Assembly (NCBI GenBank): GCA_030037515.1
Contig: JASHRE010000661.1
Coordinates: forward strand, 1 to 12,387
Reading direction: 5' to 3'
DNA: 12,387 bases
Source: Candidatus Sulfotelmatobacter sp.
Lineage (GTDB): Bacteria > Acidobacteriota > Terriglobia > Terriglobales > Acidobacteriaceae
Shown: in pieces, positions 1 through 7,160 of the stretch
Layout: each line of letters begins with the position of its first letter
Numbering within the stretch: the first letter of the stretch is position 1
The notes under the pieces: generated by a model
The model's database searches: none
The model's input: only the letters and a program-made list of their open reading frames with translations
What the model was told of the DNA's origin: nothing
Translations under genes and position numbers: made by a program

Positions 1-159
1 ACCTGGATGCAATCGAGCACTCCGAACCCGGCCCTTGCGGGTAACCATGTGTGTGGTGGCACCGGAGCCGTTGAAGGCCGCAATAAGCTCGGCCCCACAA
101 CCGAAGGGCGGAGTCTCTGTTTCAGCGTCCGCGCAGCTGTCGCCCACAACCCGCGGCCG
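1..159. other. Edge region downstream of lpxA, no gene recognised
   Basis: This is the stretch between the lpxA stop codon and the window edge. On the minus strand one frame stays open from the lpxA stop to position 1 (about 53 codons), with an ATG near position 49. The translation matches no family I know, and no ribosome binding site is obvious. A small inverted repeat (ACCCG at 26-30, CGGGT at 38-42) is present but has no T-run, so it is not a convincing terminator. It could be spacer or the 5' end of a gene that continues beyond the window. Confidence 0.4.
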
Positions 160-936
160 TTATTTGATGATTCCGCGTTGCGCGTCTTCAATAAACCGGA
201 TTAGCACGTCGACATCGCCTCCGCGATCCGGTTCCGATTTCAGCTTCGCCAGCGCCTGCGAAGTATTCATCTTTGAGGCCAGCAAGATTTTGTAGGCGTG
301 GTGAAGCTTGGCGATGCGTTCTTTGGAGAATCCGCGGCGTTCGAGCCCGACTTTGTTCAGGCCGTAGGCATGCGTATCGCGCGCGGCAGACGTCGTCGAA
401 AATGGCAGAACGTCCTGGGTGATGGTCGTGCCTCCGCCGATGTAGGAATGCGCGCCAATGCGGACGAACTGATGTACAGGACAGAGGGCGCCCACCACCG
501 CCCATTCTTCCACCATGACGTGGCCGGCAATGGTCGCGCCGTTCACCAGCATGGCGTGATCGCCGATGAGGCAGTCGTGGCCGACATGCGTATATGCCAT
601 GATCAGCAGATGGCTGCCAAGTCTGGTAACGCCTCCGCCTTTGATTGTTCCACGATTGATCGTCACGCACTCGCGAATTTCGTTGTGATCGCCGATTTCC
701 AGCCGCGTGGGCTCGCCTTTGTAAGTAATGTCCTGCGGCGCCATACCGATCGCACAAAAGGGAAAGAACACGTTGTGCGATCCGATTTTCGTGGGGCCTT
801 CGATCGCAACGTGGGAGAGCAGCCGGCAATTCTCGCCGAGTTCGACCTCCGGGCCGATCACGCAATAGGCCCCGATCTCGCAAGATGCGGGGACTTTGGC
901 GCATTGGTCGATGACTGCGGTGGGATGCACGTTCAT
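160..936 (-). CDS. lpxA: UDP-N-acetylglucosamine O-acyltransferase LpxA
   Basis: LpxA catalyses the first committed step of lipid A synthesis in the cytoplasm: transfer of a 3-hydroxyacyl chain from acyl carrier protein to the 3-OH of UDP-GlcNAc. The 258-residue product (E. coli 262) begins MNVHPTAVID and shows the hexapeptide-repeat beta-helix pattern over roughly residues 1-180, then a helical C-terminal part with the typical GLERRGFSKE motif at about 197-206. His120 in THVGHDCLIGD corresponds to the catalytic His125 of E. coli, and VHQF at 154-157 is also conserved. Gly168 falls at the acyl-chain ruler position (Gly173 in E. coli), which suggests a longer acyl chain of about C14; this is inference. 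The frame stays open upstream to 1122, overlapping fabZ, but family similarity begins at 936. It lies 76 bases downstream of fabZ on the same strand and is probably co-transcribed with it; lpxD is not adjacent. Confidence 0.96.
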   Translation of the reverse strand: MNVHPTAVIDQCAKVPASCEIGAYCVIGPEVELGENCRLLSHVAIEGPTKIGSHNVFFPFCAIGMAPQDITYKGEPTRLEIGDHNEIRECVTINRGTIKGGGVTRLGSHLLIMAYTHVGHDCLIGDHAMLVNGATIAGHVMVEEWAVVGALCPVHQFVRIGAHSYIGGGTTITQDVLPFSTTSAARDTHAYGLNKVGLERRGFSKERIAKLHHAYKILLASKMNTSQALAKLKSEPDRGGDVDVLIRFIEDAQRGIIK

Positions 937-1012
937 GTCAGGACTGGTTCGTGCCCCTTCCAGTTCCGCCGAAACCGGACAGAAGCGGGGGCACCCGTGA
1001 TGGCAAGGATCG

Positions 1013-1555
1013 TCACTCCACGTTGTTCTCGCCTTCGTCCACCGAACCTCGCCCGCGCGCACTGTCGATGAGTTGGCAGGAAACAATCGCCTCGGCGACG
1101 ACTTTGTCGCCGACTTTCGCATAGCCCTGCATCTTCGCAGCCGTCAATCCAGGGACGTCTCGCCAGCCTTTCACGGCCACTTCTAATCGCAATTGATCGC
1201 CAGGACTCACCGGTCTGCGGAACTTTGCGCGTTCGATGCCGGTGAAGACCATGATTTTGTCGTGCCGGTTTTCGACTTCGTTGAGCAGAAGGGCACCTCC
1301 GGCTTGGGCGATCGCTTCCACGATGAGCACGCCCGGCATGATCGGCAGGCCGGGGAAGTGTCCAGCAAAAAAAGGCTCGTTGATGGTGACATTCTTGACC
1401 GCGATGATGCTCTCTTTGCGCCTCAGTTCGAGAACGCGGTCGATCAGCAGAAAGGGATAGCGGTGTGGCAGGATTTTTAGAATTTCATGGATGTCGAGCA
1501 CGGCCTTGCTCCCGGCAGGCGAAGGTTCCGTCACGGCAGAAGGGCTCTCAGTCAT
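1013..1555 (-). CDS. fabZ: 3-hydroxyacyl-ACP dehydratase FabZ
   Basis: FabZ removes water from 3-hydroxyacyl-ACP in the elongation cycle of type II fatty-acid synthesis, and competes with LpxA for the 3-hydroxyacyl-ACP pool. The 180-residue protein has the hot-dog-fold signatures: PHRYPFLLIDRV at 30-41, NEPFFAGHFPGLPIMPGV at 59-76 with catalytic His66, and catalytic Glu80 in VEAIAQAGG. It is longer than E. coli FabZ (151 residues) because of an N-terminal extension of about 15 residues rich in Ser, Pro and Glu and a short acidic C-terminal tail; neither is expected to affect catalysis. ATG at 1555 is the natural start, though its ribosome binding site is weak. The gene is first in a fabZ-lpxA unit, and a perfect TATAAT on its strand at 1609-1614 may drive it. 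It diverges from the M20 peptidase gene. Confidence 0.97.
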   Translation of the reverse strand: MTESPSAVTEPSPAGSKAVLDIHEILKILPHRYPFLLIDRVLELRRKESIIAVKNVTINEPFFAGHFPGLPIMPGVLIVEAIAQAGGALLLNEVENRHDKIMVFTGIERAKFRRPVSPGDQLRLEVAVKGWRDVPGLTAAKMQGYAKVGDKVVAEAIVSCQLIDSARGRGSVDEGENNVE

Positions 1556-1608
1556 TTTGTATCGACAATAGCTTCTGGTCTCATTGGTTCGTGAGAAACG
1601 GCTCCAAG

Positions 1609-1616
1609 ATTATACT
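1609..1616. promoter_or_regulatory. Possible overlapping divergent -10 elements between fabZ and the M20 gene
   Basis: On the minus strand, 1614-1609 reads TATAAT, a perfect sigma-70 -10 hexamer, 54 bases from the fabZ start. On the plus strand, 1611-1616 reads TATACT (five of six), 42 bases before the M20 start. The two share four base pairs, so one AT-rich core could serve both directions. No good -35 is seen at 16-18 bases for either direction. The -10 match and the divergent position are seen; promoter function is inferred. Confidence 0.4.
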
Positions 1617-1657
1617 GTACGGCTTGTGCCCGAAAGGCTTGGCATTCCAGGAGCGAT

Positions 1658-2872
1658 ATGGGAAAAACGAAGGCAGCGATTCCCGTGTCTCGCAAAGGCG
1701 GCGAGACATGGGGTACCCGGGACTCGGGCGAGATCAACTGGCAAGCGCGCCTGCGCGATCTCGAAACAAAGCAGGCGGCGATGACGGACATGATCCGGCA
1801 ATTTGCCGGGATCGAATCCCCCAGCGACGACAAGGCGGCCTGCGATCGCATGGGAGAGTTTTTGGCGCACCGGTTTGCCGCGCTGGGCGGGAAGGTTCGC
1901 TTCCATCCGGCCGAGAAATATGGGAACAATTTGCAGATTGATTTTCCCGGACCCGGCCAATCGAAGCCCATCCTGCTGCTCGGACATTTCGACACGGTTT
2001 ATCCCATTGGCACGCTCCCGTCCGTACCCTGCCGTGTGGCCAATGGCCGCCTGTACGGCCCGGGAGTGCTCGACATGAAATCCGGCATCGCCATGATGCT
2101 GGTCGCTATCGAAGCGCTCCAAATCTGGTGCGGAGAATTGCCTCGTCCCGTAACCGTGTTTCTGGTTTCCGATGAAGAAGTCGGCAGCCACTCCTCGCGC
2201 GCCGTCACGATGGAGTTGGCAAAGCAGTCCGCGGGCGTGCTGGTTCTTGAGCCAGCGGCTGGACGCGGCGCCGTCAAGACCGCGCGCAAGGGAGTTGGTG
2301 AATACAAACTGCATGTCAAAGGCTTGGCGTCGCACGCGGGGCTCGATCCGGGCCAAGGGCATAGCGCCATCGTAGAACTCGCACGGCAGATCCCGGCGAT
2401 CTGGAAGATGAACGACCGGCGAAAGGGAATCTCGGCGAATCCGGGAGTAATTCGCGGTGGAACGCGAACGAACGTCGTCGCAGCCGAAGCCACCGTCGAG
2501 ATTGACGTCCGAATCAGAAAGGCGCAGCAGGCCAAGGCGCTCGATCGAAAGCTTCGTGCCCTGAAGCCATTCGACCAGCGATGCAAGCTGCGGCTGGAAG
2601 GGGGAATCAATCGCATGCCCATGGAGCGAACTGCGGGCGTGGCCGCGCTCTACAAGAAAGCGCAAACCATCGCCGCCCGGATGGGGTGGAAACTCGAAGA
2701 AGCGGCGGTCGGCGGCGGATCGGATGGAAATTTTACCGCCGGCATCGGCGTGCCCACGCTCGATGGTATGGGTGGGGCTGGCGAAGGCGCACATGCCGTT
2801 CACGAACACATCATGATCGCCGAATTGCCAAAACGCACGCTATTGCTGGCCGGAATGATCGAATCGGTTTGA
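1658..2872 (+). CDS. M20 family metallopeptidase, carboxypeptidase G2-like
   Basis: This is a di-zinc M20 peptidase. Its closest recognisable relative is glutamate carboxypeptidase (CPG2), which removes C-terminal glutamate from peptides or folates. All metal and catalytic residues are present at nearly the CPG2 positions: His110 and Asp112 (LLGHFDTVYP), Asp139 (GVLDMKSG), Glu173 as probable general base with Glu174 (SDEEVGS), Glu198 (LEPA) and His382 (AHAVHE). The GGGSDGNF motif is at 352-359. A lid/dimerisation domain spans about residues 210-325, with SHAG at 225-228. At 404 residues it is close to CPG2 (415), but the N-terminus is polar and lacks the CPG2 signal peptide, so a cytoplasmic location is likely. 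AGGAG at 1649-1653 supports the ATG at 1658. It is followed after 13 bases by the EthD-like gene, probably in one operon. The natural substrate is unknown; another N-acyl amino acid or peptide is possible. Confidence 0.9.
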   Translation: MGKTKAAIPVSRKGGETWGTRDSGEINWQARLRDLETKQAAMTDMIRQFAGIESPSDDKAACDRMGEFLAHRFAALGGKVRFHPAEKYGNNLQIDFPGPGQSKPILLLGHFDTVYPIGTLPSVPCRVANGRLYGPGVLDMKSGIAMMLVAIEALQIWCGELPRPVTVFLVSDEEVGSHSSRAVTMELAKQSAGVLVLEPAAGRGAVKTARKGVGEYKLHVKGLASHAGLDPGQGHSAIVELARQIPAIWKMNDRRKGISANPGVIRGGTRTNVVAAEATVEIDVRIRKAQQAKALDRKLRALKPFDQRCKLRLEGGINRMPMERTAGVAALYKKAQTIAARMGWKLEEAAVGGGSDGNFTAGIGVPTLDGMGGAGEGAHAVHEHIMIAELPKRTLLLAGMIESV

Positions 2873-2885
2873 GCAGGACGATGAC

Positions 2886-3209
2886 ATGCTCAAGTTCATG
2901 GTTGTGCTTTATCGAAGGCAGGACTTGTCGCGGGAGCAATTTCGGCGGCATCTCAAGGAAGTTCACGGTCCGCTTGCCAGCGAACTCCCCGGCCTCAAAA
3001 GGTATGTTCAGAATTATGCATGCGACGACGCCCGGCGCCCGCATCCCGGATGGGATGCGATTGTGGAGCTGTACTTCGATGATTGGGAAACGATGCAGAA
3101 GGCATGGGATGGTCCGGAAGGTGCGGCATCCGATGCCGATCTTCCGCTGTTCGCCGATCTGACACGCACGAAGTGGTCCGTCGTGGAAGAAGTCATGGTA
3201 CTGCCATGA
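2886..3209 (+). CDS. EthD-family small ferredoxin-like-fold protein
   Basis: The 107-residue protein has the EthD-type pattern: an N-terminal strand (MLKFMVVLYRR), then FRRHLKEVHGPLASELPGLKRY at about 19-40 with the conserved H-x-P-like core, a central DAIVELYFDD strand and a late TKWSVVEEVMVLP strand. EthD proteins are dimeric alpha+beta barrels found in degradation clusters, and some relatives are enzymes; the role here cannot be assigned. AGGA at 2875-2878, seven bases before the ATG at 2886, supports this start over the out-of-frame ATG at 2881. It sits 13 bases behind the M20 peptidase gene and is probably translated from the same transcript. Its last 17 bases overlap the end of the convergent methyltransferase-like gene; both stop codons lie in one inverted repeat. 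Confidence 0.82.
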   Translation: MLKFMVVLYRRQDLSREQFRRHLKEVHGPLASELPGLKRYVQNYACDDARRPHPGWDAIVELYFDDWETMQKAWDGPEGAASDADLPLFADLTRTKWSVVEEVMVLP

Positions 3210-3891
3210 ATACGAAGAAGTAGTCCTCGTTGTCGCCTTTTACGAAATCGTAGCGGGCGATCAGACGATAGCCCGCCTGCTTTGCCTCGCGAATCACGAC
3301 GTCTCCCATCACGCCGTGGTCTGCTCCGTTGCCATTGCGATCAATGACGCCAACCTTTCCGTCTGGACGCAGAGCCGGGCGCAGATTCCGCAGCAGGGTC
3401 ATGGGGTGCGCTACTTCGTGGTAGGTCTTCAGCAGAAGGACGGCATCGACAGAATGGAGGGGCAGCAGCGGATCGTCCGGCCTGCTGAGGATTGTCTGCA
3501 CGTTCGAGAGTTGCTCCTTGTGAACGCGCTGATCAATGTACTGGATTGCTTCGGGATTGATGTCCACCGAGTAGATAACGCCGGACGTTCCGACCCGGCG
3601 GGCGGCACGAACCGAAAACCAGCCGGACCCTGCGCCGATATCGGCCACCGACTTTCCTTTAGTCACGCCCAGAATATCCATGACGCGATTGATCTGCAGC
3701 CGCTCGTCTCGGCCAGGAGTCTCAAAAATCGAGAAGTCACCCGTGTAAGGTTTGCTGGTTTTTCGTTCTTCCGTCTGCTGGCTTTCCCTCTGCCCCTGCG
3801 TTGCCTGTCGGGCCGAGGAACAGAGCGGGGAAATGGCGAAAAGCTGGATGAGGATAATGAGTGTGAACAATTGGAGACGGCTTTTCCGCAT
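3193..3891 (-). CDS. Exported class I SAM-dependent methyltransferase-like protein
   Basis: The 232-residue product starts with a clear Sec-type signal peptide: a basic MRKSRL, a hydrophobic stretch at about 7-23, and a likely cleavage near CSSA (residue 27). A polar Gln/Glu-rich linker follows to about residue 48. The remainder is a Rossmann-like methyltransferase domain with motif I VADIGAGSGWFSVRAA at 82-97, an acidic strand end at Asp110 (YSVDINPEA) and the later strand VLLLKTYHEV at 151-160. Such a fold outside the cytoplasm lacks an obvious SAM supply; similar signal-bearing predicted methyltransferases are known in databases but are poorly understood. ATG at 3891, with GGGGA six bases upstream, is preferred over ATG at 3921, because it puts the signal peptide at the N-terminus. 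The cysteine at 24 does not fit a lipobox (preceded by SPL). It lies 111 bases downstream of the S10 peptidase gene and may be co-transcribed with it. Confidence 0.85.
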   Translation of the reverse strand: MRKSRLQLFTLIILIQLFAISPLCSSARQATQGQRESQQTEERKTSKPYTGDFSIFETPGRDERLQINRVMDILGVTKGKSVADIGAGSGWFSVRAARRVGTSGVIYSVDINPEAIQYIDQRVHKEQLSNVQTILSRPDDPLLPLHSVDAVLLLKTYHEVAHPMTLLRNLRPALRPDGKVGVIDRNGNGADHGVMGDVVIREAKQAGYRLIARYDFVKGDNEDYFFVFMAVP

Positions 3892-4002
3892 GGAAATCCC
3901 CGAAGACGCCCTTGTTGGCATCCTAAGGTGCTTAGACGGACGAAGGCAAAGAGGGTTCCGCCGGAAAGCGGGACATCAAAGCATTCGGGACCGGGCGTTT
4001 CG

Positions 4003-5649
4003 CTACTGGGGCAGAGTCCTGTCGACGAACGCCGCCTGATCGGTCTTCATTTTCTTTAGGCCATCCATCGGCAGGTAGACCATGTGCCCAGATTCGTAGG
4101 TCGCATAGGAAATATTCTCGCGATATTTCGGCGGCACGTTGAGGTGATCAAACGTGTAATTGGCCGCATAATACGGCGTAGCCAGATCGTAATAACCCTC
4201 CATGACCAGAACCTTCAAGTACGGATTCTTCACGATCGCCTGCCGCAGCGCCGACGCGGTGTCGGGAAAGCCCCGGCCGGCAGAACCCCAATCCCACGTG
4301 TCGCCGCCCGGCCCGCCTCGCGGCGCGCTCACGTTGTAGGGCATATCGACTTTGTAGTTCAACTCCGTGCGCAGGTAGTTGTTGAACACCGACGTGAACG
4401 GTGGTCCGGTTTGAGATCCTGTCGGATCGTAGAAGGGAGTGTCGAGCAAGCCATTGGGATCGGGACCAGTGTAACGCCCATCGAGGCGACCAACGCGCAG
4501 TTTCTGATCGATAAGCAGATAATGGGTAAACTTCTGCACGTTGATTCTGAGATTGGCCTCGTCGATGACCTCTTTGCTCAATCCGGTAAAGCGAGCGAGC
4601 TGGTCGATGACGTTCTGCCGCTCTGGCTGCGTAAGCGCATCGCCTTTGTCGAGGGCCCGTTCATAGTCATTCGAGGCCCACTGCTCCGCTTGCTGCCGCG
4701 CGCGAGTCAGATCCTGCTGGAGATCGGGCGGGAGCTTGTGGTGATAGCCGGCGATCATCGTGAAAGAGGGAATCAGAAAAATGTAGGGCTGATCGTTGGT
4801 GAAATTGTCTTCGAGCGTTTCGAAATTCAGCACGGTCGAAAGCAGCGTGATGCCGGTAAAGGAAATGCCGCGATCGGCAAGGTACCCGGCGATTCCAGCC
4901 GAGCGCGTGGTGCCGTAACTTTCTCCAAACAGATAGAGCGGCGACGACCAGCGCTCGTTCCGGCTGATGTAGAGCCGTATGAATTCACTGAAGGACTCGA
5001 TGTCGCCTTTCATGCCCCAGAATTTCTTCAGCGCTTCCGGATCGGCAGCGCGGCTGAAACCCGTATTGATGGCGTCGATCAGCACCAGATCGCTTTTGTC
5101 GAGCAGTGTGTGGGGATTGTCTTGAATGCGGTAGGGCGCAGGCGGCATGAAACCATCCGGCTGCAACACAACTCGCCGCGGCCCGAGCGCGCCCATATGC
5201 AGCCAAATTGATGCCGATCCCGGACCGCCGTTGAACGCGAACGTCAGCGGACGCTTCGCCGGATCCTGGCCATCGAGCGTATAAGCGACGTAAAACATTT
5301 CCGCTTCGATTTTGCCGTCGTCGCGCTTGATGGGAAGTCTTGCCGCAGTGGCCGTGTATTTCAGAAGTTTGCCGTCCACCGTGATCTGGTGATGCGTCAC
5401 GGAGGGAGGCACTTCGGTCATGTCGTAATGGCCTTCCTTGATGTCCTTATCCCCAGGACTTTCGTGGGCGGGCGGCTTCGCTTCCGCCGGAGTTTCGGTA
5501 TTTTCGTTGCTACCCGGAGATTTTTCCGAAGATTGCGCGGTGGATTGTTTTCTCGGGGTGGGCTTCGGATTCTCGCTTTGTTGCGCGAACAATGTTGAGC
5601 ACAGTACAGCGGAAAGGATCATGGCAAAAAACGGAAAAGGTTTATTCAT
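4003..5649 (-). CDS. Exported S10 family serine carboxypeptidase
   Basis: This S10 peptidase removes C-terminal amino acids from peptides and is usually active at acid pH. The signal peptide covers residues 1-22, with likely cleavage after LFA, followed by a low-complexity Pro/Ser/Glu linker to about residue 70. The alpha/beta-hydrolase core carries the oxyanion segment FNGGPGSAS at 139-147, catalytic Ser244 in FGESYGTTR, Asp488 in GYYDLATP and His522 in ESGHMVY, so the triad is complete. At 548 residues it is of usual size for bacterial members. Two adjacent ATGs occur; the one at 5649 has GGGGAG five bases upstream, while 5652 would leave only two, so 5649 is chosen. A TACAAT on the minus strand at 5708-5713 could be a -10 but has no matching -35. 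It follows trmFO by about 120 bases and precedes the exported methyltransferase-like gene, so the two secreted products may act together in the periplasm (inference). Confidence 0.93.
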   Translation of the reverse strand: MNKPFPFFAMILSAVLCSTLFAQQSENPKPTPRKQSTAQSSEKSPGSNENTETPAEAKPPAHESPGDKDIKEGHYDMTEVPPSVTHHQITVDGKLLKYTATAARLPIKRDDGKIEAEMFYVAYTLDGQDPAKRPLTFAFNGGPGSASIWLHMGALGPRRVVLQPDGFMPPAPYRIQDNPHTLLDKSDLVLIDAINTGFSRAADPEALKKFWGMKGDIESFSEFIRLYISRNERWSSPLYLFGESYGTTRSAGIAGYLADRGISFTGITLLSTVLNFETLEDNFTNDQPYIFLIPSFTMIAGYHHKLPPDLQQDLTRARQQAEQWASNDYERALDKGDALTQPERQNVIDQLARFTGLSKEVIDEANLRINVQKFTHYLLIDQKLRVGRLDGRYTGPDPNGLLDTPFYDPTGSQTGPPFTSVFNNYLRTELNYKVDMPYNVSAPRGGPGGDTWDWGSAGRGFPDTASALRQAIVKNPYLKVLVMEGYYDLATPYYAANYTFDHLNVPPKYRENISYATYESGHMVYLPMDGLKKMKTDQAAFVDRTLPQ

Positions 5650-5768
5650 CATTTCTCCCCGGCAAGAATTGTGAGACCCCAGCTTGCTCGACTCAGCAGC
5701 GCGAAGCATTGTACACCGCGTCGGCGGGAAATATCGCAGGCTGACCGCGGTTTGATTGGCTTTTTCTG

Positions 5769-7160
5769 TCAAACCGCACCGCTGGCAATCACAGGATTGG
5801 CCGCGACGCGTTCCATCCACTCGTCAAATTCCCGCAGAGCCCGCTCACATTGCAGGCGATGTCGCTCCTTGCGGTCCCGAATCTGGTTCTCGAGTGGGGG
5901 CAAGAGATCAAACGTGATATTCGCCGGCTGAAAATTTTTCGGATCGGCGCGCGTGATGTAGTGCGTCAACGATCCGAACGCGGTTGCACGCGGTGCGGGA
6001 ATCAGTTCCGCCCCGGCTACGAGCCCGCACGCGTAAATGCCCGCCAGTAGTCCGGTCGCGATTGATTCCACATAACCTTCCACGCCGCAAATCTGTCCGG
6101 CAAACAGCACGCGCGGATGCTGCTTCATCTGCAGCGTTTCGCCCAATATCGAGGGAGCATTGATGTACGTGTTGCGATGGATCTGTCCGTAGCGAAGAAA
6201 ACGCGCGCTCTCGAGTCCAGGAATGAGCCGCAGCACACGGGCCTGTTCGTCAAATTTCAAGTGATTTTGAAATCCGACCAGGTTGTAAGAATCAGCGCGC
6301 AGATTTTCCTGCCGCAACTGAACCACCGCATAGGGCATTTTCCCCGTTCGCGGGTCCCTCAGTCCGACCGGCTTCATGGGCCCAAAGCGCAGCGTGTCGC
6401 GCCCGCGGCGTGCGATCTCTTCGATTGGAAGACAGCCTTCAAAATAATTCAGTCTCTCCCAATCGCGCTCTTCAACTGACCGCGCCGCAAGCAGCGCATC
6501 ATAAAACCGGTCATACTCCTCTTGCGTCATGGGACAATTGATGTAGTCCGCCGACCCCTTGTCGTAGCGCGCCGCCATGTACACACGCGACATATCGATC
6601 GAATCGGCTTCGACGATCGGGCTGATTGAATCGTAAAAGTAAAGCCGATGCTCGGTCGCCGCACCTGGGATCGGGGTTGTTTCCGCGCCATCGTCTAGCG
6701 ATGCCGCCAATCGCCCGATCTCAGCTGCCAGGGCGTCCGACGTAAGCGGGCCGGTGGCGATGATGGTGAAGTCGCGAACTTCATCAATCTTGGCGGTTTC
6801 TCGGCGTGAAATCTGAATTCGCGGATGCTGGGTAATAACTTCCGTGACGCGCGCGGAAAATCGGATACGATCCACTGCCAAAGCGTGCCCTGCCGGAACC
6901 GCGCACTCGCGGGCGATTTCCATGAGCAATGATCGAGCGCGCCGCATCTCCTCTTTCAGCAGCCCGGGAGCCGTATTCTCGCCGTCCGACTTCAGTGAAT
7001 TGGAGCAAACCAGCTCGGCGAATTTGTCGGTCCGATGCGCTGGCGTCTGGCGCACCGGACGCATCTCGAACAGCTCGACTTCAAAGCCGCGCCGCGCGCA
7101 CTGCCACGCCGCTTCCGAACCAGCCAATCCCGCGCCGATGATGTTGATTCGCTCAGCCAC
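5769..7160 (-). CDS. trmFO: Methylenetetrahydrofolate-tRNA-(uracil-5-)-methyltransferase TrmFO
   Basis: TrmFO uses FAD and methylenetetrahydrofolate to methylate U54 in the T-loop of tRNAs. The 463-residue protein opens with the FAD dinucleotide-binding motif IIGAGLAGSEAAW at 7-19. It has the characteristic CSNSLKS at 52-58 with Cys52, and Cys243 in YFEGCLPIEE; these match the two functionally important cysteines of the B. subtilis enzyme. GFQNHLKFDEQ (296-306) and AGQICGVEGYVES (354-366) are also typical. No ATG lies near the conserved N-terminus. GTG at 7160 is chosen because AAGG at 7166-7169 sits five bases upstream and gives the usual family length; ATG at 7247 would add 29 unconserved residues. 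Relative to B. subtilis there is an extra segment of roughly 17 residues near 153-171, just before LYFYDSISPIVE, a surface loop by its composition. A possible promoter lies about 330 bases upstream. Confidence 0.95.
   Translation of the reverse strand: MAERINIIGAGLAGSEAAWQCARRGFEVELFEMRPVRQTPAHRTDKFAELVCSNSLKSDGENTAPGLLKEEMRRARSLLMEIARECAVPAGHALAVDRIRFSARVTEVITQHPRIQISRRETAKIDEVRDFTIIATGPLTSDALAAEIGRLAASLDDGAETTPIPGAATEHRLYFYDSISPIVEADSIDMSRVYMAARYDKGSADYINCPMTQEEYDRFYDALLAARSVEERDWERLNYFEGCLPIEEIARRGRDTLRFGPMKPVGLRDPRTGKMPYAVVQLRQENLRADSYNLVGFQNHLKFDEQARVLRLIPGLESARFLRYGQIHRNTYINAPSILGETLQMKQHPRVLFAGQICGVEGYVESIATGLLAGIYACGLVAGAELIPAPRATAFGSLTHYITRADPKNFQPANITFDLLPPLENQIRDRKERHRLQCERALREFDEWMERVAANPVIASGAV

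Noticed and set aside
298..1071. 257-codon plus-strand open frame opposite lpxA
   Set aside because: It is antisense to a complete LpxA, with no recognisable domain.
1610..2809. Long minus-strand open frame opposite the M20 peptidase
   Set aside because: The plus strand carries every M20 catalytic motif; the antisense frame is a by-product of GC-rich codon use.
3820..3823. Cysteine in the methyltransferase signal region as a lipoprotein attachment site
   Set aside because: The residues before it are SPL; a lipobox needs a small residue directly before the cysteine.
4084..5211. 375-codon plus-strand open frame opposite the S10 peptidase
   Set aside because: It is antisense to the catalytic core of a complete S10 enzyme, and its translation has no recognisable domain.
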